Below, in pieces: positions 9,378 to 15,917 of a DNA stretch of 64,000 nt; the stretch's first letter is position 1, and the number at the start of each line of letters is the position of its first letter. Location: NCBI RefSeq assembly GCF_027789125.1, contig NZ_JAQFVF010000038.1, forward strand, positions 34,835 through 98,834, written 5' to 3'. A program made the translations under genes and the position numbers. Origin of the DNA: Paenibacillus aestuarii. Its GTDB lineage: Bacteria > Bacillota > Bacilli > Paenibacillales > NBRC-103111. The notes under the pieces are model-generated. The model searched no databases and was not told the DNA's origin. It saw only the letters and a list, made by a program, of their open reading frames with translations.

Positions 9378-10091
9378 TTACTCATCGGCGAACAGCTTGA
9401 TGGATTGGATGGTGCCTGCTTTCGGATCGATATCCAGCCTCAAAATCGTTCCCTGTGCTTTATACGAAAGCACATAGGTAGAATTGGAATCAGGCTTGCC
9501 TAATATGGCGATAGCGTCTTGCACTTTCTGGCCGAGATGAAGACCCTGCAAACCGGGATCGATATCAAAAGAACGCACATCGACGAATTGCAAAGCATCC
9601 TGTGCGTTAAAACCTACAGAAAAATCCGTGTAATCGTAAACTTGAAGCGTATCTTGGTCTTCATCCATATTGAATTGTTTCTTGGCTGTTCCGAAGCGTT
9701 TCAGGACGAAGTCCTTCGAAGTTCCCAGCTTCAAACCCATCAGTGTCGGTTTATCTTGCTGGTACGCATCTTCCGATTTCACTTTCGGCTTGGCTGTCGG
9801 CTTCGGGTTATTCGCGGTTTGCGGAATGTCCGACAGATCCGTCTTGGTTGTGCCTGCGACTTGCGCTTCATGCTTCGATTGATCCTCTGGCGTTGGGCTT
9901 GGTGCCTGGGTCGGTGCAGGTTCAACCGGAGGTTTAGTCTCATGAACGACAGTCTGTATGTAAGTAGGTGTTTCTAGAGGGGGCTGTGCAGTCGGAACAG
10001 ATGACTTCTGACAGCCAGCTGCTACAAGCGACACCAGGGCAACTGGGACACAGCCAAGAACAAGTAGTTTAGTTAGTTTGTTCATTGCCAT
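9378..10091 (-). CDS. Secreted lipoprotein with two SmpA-like repeats, unknown
   Basis: 237 residues. A lipoprotein signal peptide ends in the lipobox VAAGC near residue 27. It is followed by a Pro/Thr/Lys-rich linker and two similar C-terminal repeats. Each repeat starts with a GLxLG..K or LHLGQKV segment, followed by a helix and short strands (GLKLGTSKDFVLKRFG and GLHLGQKVQDAIAILG). These resemble the beta-barrel/SmpA-type small fold seen in exported proteins, but this is inference. AGAGAGG lies upstream; the second Met (residue 3) is an equally possible start. Function unknown; it would be anchored outside the membrane. Confidence 0.7.
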   Translation of the reverse strand: MAMNKLTKLLVLGCVPVALVSLVAAGCQKSSVPTAQPPLETPTYIQTVVHETKPPVEPAPTQAPSPTPEDQSKHEAQVAGTTKTDLSDIPQTANNPKPTAKPKVKSEDAYQQDKPTLMGLKLGTSKDFVLKRFGTAKKQFNMDEDQDTLQVYDYTDFSVGFNAQDALQFVDVRSFDIDPGLQGLHLGQKVQDAIAILGKPDSNSTYVLSYKAQGTILRLDIDPKAGTIQSIKLFADE

Positions 10092-10189
10092 CGTTCCTCT
10101 CTGCTTGATCGGTTTCTCCGAGTCGTGTTAAGTATATACATCATAAACCTATAAGGTTGTCAACCTCAATGCTCAAATGTGAGCAAATA

Positions 10190-10217
10190 TTGGCAATTTC
10201 CAGTTCTCACCTATATA
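10190..10217 (+). promoter_or_regulatory. Candidate promoter for xpt
   Basis: TTGGCA at 10190-10195 and TATATA at 10212-10217, 16 bp apart, precede xpt. The resulting leader of ~130 nt contains a GTTTCA/TGAAAC pair near 10239-10283 but none of the purine-riboswitch core sequences. Weak evidence only. Confidence 0.3.
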
Positions 10218-10353
10218 GACACCGCTACAATAGAAAAAGTTTCACTCCTAAAGGCTTAGCCGGGTAAATTGGGACTTGAAACCTACTTGAACAATATGGT
10301 AACTTACTCATAATACATATGGAAATTCCCTATTCAATTGTGGAGGTCATAAT

Positions 10354-10923
10354 ATGGAATTATTAAAGCAGCGGATCTTGGAAACAGGTGTCGTCGTATC
10401 GGATCAAGTGCTTAAGCTTGACGCCATTCTGAATCATCAGGTGGATCCGGTGCTGATGATGGAGATGGGCAAAGAATTTGCCAGATTGTACGGGGAAGAG
10501 AAGCCTGACAAGGTGTTGACGGTCGAATCGTCCGGTATTCCCATCGCGTTGACAACAGCGCTCCATCTCGGTGTTCCTATGGTTTTTGCCCGCCGCAAGA
10601 AGACGTTGACGATGGATCAAGACACTTATAGCGAACGCGTTCCGTCTTTTACGAAAGGGATTGTCACGGATATTATGGTTTCCTCGCACTTGCTGAAGAA
10701 GGGTGAACGAGTCCTGCTGATCGACGATTTCATTGCCAACGGCGATGCGGCGCGCGGGCTCATCCGGATTATTGAGAAAGCCGGAGCTGAACTCATCGGT
10801 GTAGGCATAGTTGTAGAGAAGATGTTCCAATCTGGGGGCAACTCGCTCCGTGAGCGGGGCATTCGCGTAGATTCCTTGGCGCGCATTGCATCTCTATCGA
10901 ACGGACAAATCCAGTTTGACTAA
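10354..10923 (+). CDS. xpt: Xanthine phosphoribosyltransferase
   Basis: 189 residues, the usual length. Converts xanthine and PRPP to XMP in purine salvage; cytosolic. The start MELLKQRIL, the VESSGIPIAL segment, RRKKTLTMDQ and the PRPP-binding motif VLLIDDFIANGDA near residues 124-136 are characteristic of Xpt. TGTGGAGGTC provides the ribosome binding site. The purine-riboswitch sequence commonly found before xpt in Bacillus is not visible in the 250 bp upstream. No xanthine permease gene (pbuX) follows; the next gene is unrelated. Confidence 0.94.
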   Translation: MELLKQRILETGVVVSDQVLKLDAILNHQVDPVLMMEMGKEFARLYGEEKPDKVLTVESSGIPIALTTALHLGVPMVFARRKKTLTMDQDTYSERVPSFTKGIVTDIMVSSHLLKKGERVLLIDDFIANGDAARGLIRIIEKAGAELIGVGIVVEKMFQSGGNSLRERGIRVDSLARIASLSNGQIQFD

Positions 10924-11004
10924 TTTTTCATGGAACCGATGCCTTCCATGAAACCGATTTTTCCTTTATAATGAGTAACAAGGTAAGAGAGGAGGCTGAC
11001 ATCG

Positions 11005-11331
11005 ATGGGGATTGAGAATGGTTCTGTTGAATATTTTATGACAAAGCTGGGGGAAGCCAAGACTCACTTTGAGCGTGCTCTCGATTGCAAGCACACGGAG
11101 TTTGATGACCTGTATCCTTACATGATTGAGCACCCGCAATTCTTCTGGTATAAACGCTATGTGGCGTGGTCAGAGCTGTTGACGATCGTCAAATTGTGCA
11201 CCGAGCTTTCGGTGGCGTGGGAACAACAGTTTTCCGCGGCGCAAGTAGAATATATTCAAAAACGCGTAATGTCCAGCAAAGTACTCGATTTCTGGTTCGA
11301 AACGAATGATTCCAAAGAACATGTCAGCTAA
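11005..11331 (+). CDS. Conserved small protein, unknown
   Basis: 108 residues, with GAGAGGAGG before the ATG. Soluble, mostly helical and aromatic-rich (FFWYKRYVAWSELL; VLDFWFETND). No signal peptide or membrane segment. No family recognised. It has its own clear terminator immediately downstream, so it is a monocistronic unit or the end of an xpt transcript. Confidence 0.65.
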   Translation: MGIENGSVEYFMTKLGEAKTHFERALDCKHTEFDDLYPYMIEHPQFFWYKRYVAWSELLTIVKLCTELSVAWEQQFSAAQVEYIQKRVMSSKVLDFWFETNDSKEHVS

Positions 11332-11357
11332 TCGGTAATGTGTGCATGGAATAGAAT

Positions 11358-11394
11358 AAGGCCATTGAATCCTTTTGATTCATGGCCTTTTTTG
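11358..11394 (+). terminator. Rho-independent terminator
   Basis: AAGGCCATTGAATC pairs with GATTCATGGCCTT around a short loop, followed by a T tract. Located just after the stop at 11331. Confidence 0.85.
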
Positions 11395-11400
11395 TTTGGC

Positions 11401-11718
11401 TCATATTCCGTTCTCCAGAATGTGCATGCTTTCGATGTGCTTACGCGTTTCTTGCGTGCCCAGTTTATGTATCATACGGTACACTTCCGTTAAGTAATAG
11501 TCATAATCCTCGTTGGCCTCGTTATTGTAGTAGACGCGCCAAGGGACATAAGAGGTGCCATAACTGTTCTGAGAAGTATTATCCGTTTCTTCAAAAAGTT
11601 CCTGAAGTTGATCGAGTTCTTCCTGATCTGCCATGATTTCAAAGTCATAATTGATGTTTTCTTTGCTATCCAGCACTTCACCCGTGTTGACCGTCACGTA
11701 ATACGTTTTCTTATCCAT
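11401..11718 (-). CDS. Small acidic protein, unknown
   Basis: 105 residues, strongly acidic and Tyr-rich, no signal peptide. It begins MDKKTYYVTVNTGEVLDS and ends in a helix with KHIESMHILENG. The pattern (a short beta N-terminus, an acidic helix, then YDYYLTEVYRMIHKLG) looks like a small globular cytosolic protein found widely in Bacillales, but I cannot name it. The 3' end abuts the terminator of the convergent gene. Confidence 0.65.
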   Translation of the reverse strand: MDKKTYYVTVNTGEVLDSKENINYDFEIMADQEELDQLQELFEETDNTSQNSYGTSYVPWRVYYNNEANEDYDYYLTEVYRMIHKLGTQETRKHIESMHILENGI

Positions 11719-11902
11719 GCTTTAGTTAGCGCCTCCCCGAGAGTGAACGAATTTAGCCGACTATGTATAAGGTAACCGCATTGAAAGTGAAATATGTAGG
11801 TTTGATCTCTTTGGGATTTTGTGTATGCTAGAAAGATGGAGAGCAGTATGCCAGTAACGCTTGTGCTTGTAAAGTAGGAAGAGAAAGGGAGTATCAATCA
11901 TC

Positions 11903-12163
11903 ATGATTTCAGAGGATCAATTGGATATATATCGCGTGGAGAGCACGCTGCTGCGCGTCATTCGAGATGTTAATTCGGCGAATGATGTGCGCGGGATAGT
12001 AGTGGCATGGGATGATGACACTGTCTTGATCCGCAAAAAAAACCGCAGGGTCGTCAAGCTTGCGCGTTCCTATGTGTACCAGCCGTACGAAGAGGCGAGA
12101 CCGCCTGAGTTTATGCTGCCGCAGGAGCCTGCCGAGCCTTACGCTGAGCGTGATGAGAATTAA
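11903..12163 (+). CDS. Small protein, unknown
   Basis: 86 residues, with AGAAAGGGAG upstream. The central part (VRGIVVAWDDDTVLIRKKNRRVVKLA) looks like a compact beta barrel, and the tail is Pro/Glu-rich. It lies 42 bp before cbiZ on the same strand and may be cotranscribed. No function assigned. Confidence 0.65.
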   Translation: MISEDQLDIYRVESTLLRVIRDVNSANDVRGIVVAWDDDTVLIRKKNRRVVKLARSYVYQPYEEARPPEFMLPQEPAEPYAERDEN

Positions 12164-12205
12164 GGATCAGCCAGCCTGATCCGGGGCAATGAGGAGGGGG
12201 AGACT

Positions 12206-12955
12206 TTGGCTTCGACATCGATTCCTGGCATCGCTATGAACCGGGTGACTAGCGAGCAAGGGTCATATTTATGGTTTCAAAGCGAGATTCCGCTGCGGAC
12301 GCTCAATTCTTCGCCTTGGGGCGGCGGTTTTGGTCGGCACCAGCATGTAGTGAATCGGCAAGTGGGAAAATCTTACCACGCAGAGGATCCGCTGGCGGAA
12401 ATGAGCGGGTTTTTGCTGCAGGAAGGGCTCAACCCGGCAGCTACCGCCGGGATGCTCACAGCGGCGTGGGTGAAGGACGTTGGCGTTAGCTCGCTGAGCT
12501 GGGAAGCGGTGAAAGGGAGCGATGGCGGCGACGGTGGAGCCGCTGGTTCAGGCGCGCTGCAAGTCTGCGCCTATGTAACGGTGGGGCTAGGCAACAAAGC
12601 GCGGGCCGGCGCCGAACTTCCGGCGCATTCGCTGTATCCAGGGACGATCAATATCATCCTGTTGATCGACGGGCAGTTAACGGATGCCGCGATGGTGAAT
12701 GCGGTCATTACGGCTACAGAGGCCAAGGCGGCGGCGCTCCAGGACTTGAACGTGCACAAGGAGGGCCGCGTTGCTACAGGCACCACGACGGATGCCGTTC
12801 TGATCGCGGCTACAGACCGCGGGCGGATGCATGCTTACGCTGGAACTGCGACACAGCTGGGATATTTAATTGGCAGGACCGTTTATGAGGCAACGATGGC
12901 TTCGGCACTGCTATATGAAAAAAGCCTATCTCATTTCCCGAAATCAGGGAATTGA
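12206..12955 (+). CDS. cbiZ: Adenosylcobinamide amidohydrolase
   Basis: 249 residues from a TTG start with GAGGAGGGGG a few bases upstream. CbiZ cleaves the aminopropanol arm of adenosylcobinamide to give adenosylcobyric acid, allowing salvage of incomplete corrinoids. Conserved stretches are LNSSPWGGGFG, AAWVKDVGV, GTINIILLIDG, GTTTDAVLIA and AYAGTATQLGYLIGRTVYEA. The last ~10 residues (LSHFPKSGN) are encoded by the left and middle of a terminator hairpin, so they are unlikely to be conserved. No B12 riboswitch is visible upstream. A likely consumer of the cobamide in this window is the B12-dependent reductase nrdJ at 28615. Confidence 0.88.
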   Translation: MASTSIPGIAMNRVTSEQGSYLWFQSEIPLRTLNSSPWGGGFGRHQHVVNRQVGKSYHAEDPLAEMSGFLLQEGLNPAATAGMLTAAWVKDVGVSSLSWEAVKGSDGGDGGAAGSGALQVCAYVTVGLGNKARAGAELPAHSLYPGTINIILLIDGQLTDAAMVNAVITATEAKAAALQDLNVHKEGRVATGTTTDAVLIAATDRGRMHAYAGTATQLGYLIGRTVYEATMASALLYEKSLSHFPKSGN

Positions 12956-12962
12956 GATAGGC
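12924..12962. terminator. Bidirectional terminator overlapping the cbiZ stop
   Basis: GCCTATCTCATTTCCC (12924-12939) pairs with GGGAATTGAGATAGGC (12947-12962). The cbiZ stop codon (12953-12955) sits inside the right arm. It serves two convergent genes. Confidence 0.75.
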
Positions 12963-12971
12963 ATAGCCGTT

Positions 12972-13154
12972 TTACGTGCGGCGGAAGACTCCGTATGCTA
13001 GCCCGGCTGCCAGGCCGTTCGCCATATCGGGGACATCTTCATCCTCGCCGCGGTAATTCGGGTCATGCACGATAGCTTCGGCCTCACCTTCAGTGAGGTC
13101 GCGTTGGTTGCCCGTGTACTTCGGTTCCAGTGCATCGATTTCTTCTTGATCCAA
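12972..13154 (-). CDS. Small acidic protein, unknown
   Basis: 60 residues from a TTG at 13154, chosen because AAGGAGGG stands 6 bp upstream. A longer reading from the ATG at 13196 has no ribosome binding site and would put this SD inside the gene. The protein starts MDQEEIDALEPKYTGNQRD and ends GLAAGLAYGVFRRT; it is acidic in the middle (DPNYRGEDEDVPD). No known family. The C-terminal Gly/Ala stretch could contact a membrane, but this is weak. Confidence 0.55.
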   Translation of the reverse strand: MDQEEIDALEPKYTGNQRDLTEGEAEAIVHDPNYRGEDEDVPDMANGLAAGLAYGVFRRT

Positions 13155-13223
13155 GGCAATCCCTCCTTTGCGCTTAGGATGCGGATTGGATGACATTGCT
13201 ATTCGTGAATTGTAAAAAGATTG

Positions 13224-13253
13224 TTGACTTCCTAATTGGAATCATGATATATT
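13224..13253 (+). promoter_or_regulatory. Promoter of the tRNA-Leu gene
   Basis: TTGACT at 13224-13229 and TATATT at 13248-13253 with an 18-bp spacer, about 45 bp before the tRNA. Good match to the vegetative sigma factor consensus. Confidence 0.7.
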
Positions 13254-13296
13254 ACTAAATGTCGCTGCTGAACATAGCTTGTTCAAACAGTAACTC

Positions 13297-13381
<85 letters not shown>

Positions 13382-13389
13382 TCCACAGC

Positions 13390-13427
13390 AAGAGCTTCGG
13401 TCTTCGGACCGGGGCTTTTCTTTTTTA
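13390..13427 (+). terminator. Terminator of the tRNA-Leu gene
   Basis: An AGCTTCGGTC stem with a TTCG tetraloop and GACCGGGGCT, followed by TTTTCTTTTTT, directly after the tRNA. Confidence 0.88.
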
Positions 13428-13458
13428 TAATAAAGAACATTCATAGTGGGATAATGAG

Positions 13459-14166
13459 ATGATGAACCAGATGCCGACTATTTTAATAGTCGATGATGAT
13501 CCTGCAATTTCGATTTTAATTGAAAAAAGCTTAAGCAAAGAAGGCTTTCATACATCCGTCGCTAAAAGTGGCCAGGAGGCGCTGGAGCTCATGCGCCAGC
13601 CTGAAAATTTTTCCTTGCTCATTCTGGATATCATGATGCCAGGGATGGACGGCTTTGAAGTGTGCCGGCAAATTCGCGCGCGGTTTGCGGGACCGATCCT
13701 CTTTTTAAGCGGCAAAGATAGTGAAATGGATCGTGTCATTGGGCTTGAGCTTGGAGCTGATGATTATGTGACTAAGCCATTTATGACCACCGAGCTGATG
13801 TCTCGGGTCAAGGCGCATCTGCGGCGTGAGCAGCGAAGCGCTATGCAGCGGAAACGTGCCCAAGGTGTGATGCAATTCGAGCAGCTCACGATTGATAAAG
13901 AAACGTTCGATGTCGCCAAGGATGGTGAACGTATCGTACTGTCCACGAAGGAGTTTCAAATTCTCGTGTATTTGGCGGAAAATCGCGGGCGCGTTCTGTC
14001 GCGCGAGCAGATTTACGACGCCATATGGGGGAGCGGCGAGTTCGGGGACATCACCACCGTGACGGTCCATATCAAAAATTTGCGCGATAAGCTCGATAGA
14101 GAAAATACATATATTAAGACCGTCTGGGGCGCTGGGTATAAATTTACCGGGGGCCGGGCGGAATAG
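13459..14166 (+). CDS. Orphan OmpR-family response regulator
   Basis: 235 residues. An N-terminal receiver domain has the acidic pair VDDDPAI, the phospho-acceptor Asp in LLILDIMMPGMDGF, Ser in LFLSGKDS and Lys in DDYVTKPF. A C-terminal winged-helix DNA-binding domain runs from LTIDKETFDVAKD to IKTVWGAGYKF. No histidine kinase gene is adjacent, so the partner is encoded elsewhere. The gene is followed directly by repeat arrays. The target genes are not evident. Confidence 0.88.
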   Translation: MMNQMPTILIVDDDPAISILIEKSLSKEGFHTSVAKSGQEALELMRQPENFSLLILDIMMPGMDGFEVCRQIRARFAGPILFLSGKDSEMDRVIGLELGADDYVTKPFMTTELMSRVKAHLRREQRSAMQRKRAQGVMQFEQLTIDKETFDVAKDGERIVLSTKEFQILVYLAENRGRVLSREQIYDAIWGSGEFGDITTVTVHIKNLRDKLDRENTYIKTVWGAGYKFTGGRAE

Positions 14167-14210
14167 TTTTATTTGTGTGCCGTGGAGGATAGGGTTGGTC
14201 CTTTGCGGTT

Positions 14211-14594
14211 TTTTTGTGTTTCTGTGGTAACTGCTTGGAAGCTTGAGGATGGTTAGTTTCTGTGGTAACTGCAAGGGAGTCTAAGGATGGTTAGTTTCAG
14301 AGGAAATTGCAAAGCAGTCTGAGGCTGGATATTTTCTGAGGTAACTGCAAGGGAGTCTGGGAATGGTTAGTTTCTGAGGTAACTGCAAGGGAGTCTGGGA
14401 ATGGATAGTTTCTGATGTAACTGCGAGGGAGTCTGGGAATGGATGGTTTCTGTGGTAACTGCAAGGGAGTCTAAGGCTGGATAATTTCTGAGGTAACTGC
14501 GAGGGAGTCTGGGAATGGATGGTTTCTGTGGTAACTGCGAGGGAGCCTAAGGAAGGTTAAGTTTCTGTCGTATCTACAAGGGAGTTGTGGGCGA
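14211..14594. repeat. Tandem array of ten 38-bp units
   Basis: The unit has the form TTTCTGAGGTAACTGCAAGG followed by GAGTCTGGGAATGGATAG. The GTAACTGC block recurs at 14227, 14265, 14303 (diverged), 14341, 14379, 14417, 14455, 14493, 14531 and 14570, i.e. every 38 bp with one extra base before the last copy. Copies differ at a few positions. Since 38 is not a multiple of three, it does not encode a repeat protein. It follows the response regulator stop at once. Confidence 0.92.
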
Positions 14595-14645
14595 TATCTA
14601 GTTGTGGCTGCCCTTCATGGGGCGGATGTTATTTCGTCCCTTCGC

Positions 14646-14726
14646 TATCCTGCAAAATGGGATGATTTTTGGATTTTAGCCGATTGAGTGATTATCCTTT
14701 AGTATCATGCTGTTTTTGCAGGATAA
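14646..14726. repeat. Inverted pair of a dispersed TTATCCTGCAAAA element
   Basis: TATCCTGCAAAA at 14646-14657 and its reverse complement ending GGATAA at 14713-14726 flank 55 bp. The same core recurs at 27195-27260. Confidence 0.6.
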
Positions 14727-14791
14727 GTGGGGGCTTGGGGGCGACTAGGGAGTGAGCGTATGCAAGTGGGGATCTGAGGAGTGGTTGCGTC

Positions 14792-15240
14792 GGCGCAGTA
14801 TGCTCACTGGAGCCGTCAGGTGCGGTCCGAGAGGCAGCACGGAGCATGTTTACCCACGGCGGCAGGTGAGGCCCAAGAGGCGGCATGGAGCATGTTTACC
14901 TACGGCGACAGGTACGGCCCAAGAGGCGGCATGGAGCATGTTTACCTACGGCGACAGGTACGGCCCAAGAGGCGGCATGGAGCATGTTTACCTGCGCCGT
15001 CGAGTGCGGTCCGAGAGGCAGCGCGGAGCATGTTTACCTAACGGCGACAGGTGAGGCCCAAGAGGCGGCATGGAGCATGTTTACCTGCGACGACAGGTGC
15101 GGTCCAAGAGGCAGCGCGGAGAGTGTTTACCTGCGGCGACAGGTGCGGGCCCAAGAGCAGCGCGGAGCGTGTTTACCTGCGGCGACAGGTGCGGGCCCAA
15201 GAGGCGGCATGGGAGTGTTCCTTCGCCGTCAGGTGCAGCT
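14792..15240. repeat. Tandem array of about nine 46-bp units
   Basis: The unit has the form GGCGACAGGTGCGGCCCAAG followed by AGGCGGCATGGAGCATGTTTACCTGC. The CATGGAGCATG (or CGCGGAGCATG) block recurs at 14838, 14884, 14930, 14976, 15022, 15069, 15115, 15161 and 15208, with two single-base length changes. A degenerate copy precedes the first. G+C rich, unlike the 38-bp array beside it. The open frames across it (arginine-rich repeats) exist because the unit lacks stops and are probably not genes. Confidence 0.92.
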
Positions 15241-15339
15241 TCCGCGAGCGCTTAATATTTCTTAATATTTGTTTATTTTTATATTAGATCTATTCGCTAC
15301 AATCATCCTTAATCAGGTTGATTAAGGAGTGGGTTCGGG

Positions 15340-15702
15340 ATGGCGAATATTTTGGTCGTGGATGATGCAGCTTTTATGCGGGTGATGTTGCGGACGATGC
15401 TTGAGAACAACGGTCACTCTGTTGTCGGGGAGGCGGCGAACGGCGTGGAGGCGATTGAGAAATACGTTACCTGCCGCCCTGATCTGGTGACGATGGATAT
15501 CACCATGCCGATTATGGAGGGGGTTGAAGCCGTGCGGAAAATCAGGCTGAAAGACCCCCGTGCCAAAATTGTCATGTGCTCAGCGATGGGACAAAAAGCA
15601 ATGGTCGTCCGCGCGATTCAAGCGGGTGCGATCGATTTTATCATAAAGCCGATGCAAGAGGGAAAGGTCCTTGAGGTGATCGCCAAGCACACGTCCAGCT
15701 AA
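15340..15702 (+). CDS. CheY-like single-domain response regulator
   Basis: 120 residues, one receiver domain. Acidic pair VDDAAF, phospho-acceptor in LVTMDITMPIMEG, Ser in VMCSAMGQ, Lys in DFIIKPM. The sequence closely follows Bacillus CheY, including MCSAMGQKAMVVRAIQAGA. AAGGAGTGGG precedes the ATG. No chemotaxis genes are adjacent, so it may be a CheY paralogue. It sits just before the MASE4 kinase block and could take phosphate from that relay, but this is inference. Confidence 0.85.
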   Translation: MANILVVDDAAFMRVMLRTMLENNGHSVVGEAANGVEAIEKYVTCRPDLVTMDITMPIMEGVEAVRKIRLKDPRAKIVMCSAMGQKAMVVRAIQAGAIDFIIKPMQEGKVLEVIAKHTSS

Positions 15703-15917
15703 AGCTTACAGCAGCCGTAAGTCGCCTACTGTAAGTGAACAATTGTTGTATTTGCCCGCATTGGCGTTGAAGCCGTCATTCGTTGCATGTGAAACGGGTA
15801 ACGGTTTTTTGAAGTTTTCGGGCGAAAATTGTAAAATTCTGTTTTTTGCGCTAGGCACAAATCATATATGATAGTATGGATATGAACTAGACGCTCTGGA
15901 GAGGAAAGTGTCCCACC

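Noticed and set aside
14211..15240. CRISPR array
   Set aside because: Units abut with no unique spacers of constant length, and no cas genes are near.
14752..15287. Several overlapping open frames encoding Arg-rich repeats
   Set aside because: They arise from the 46-bp tandem unit lacking stops in several frames. No ribosome binding site stands out, and single-base length changes break each frame differently.
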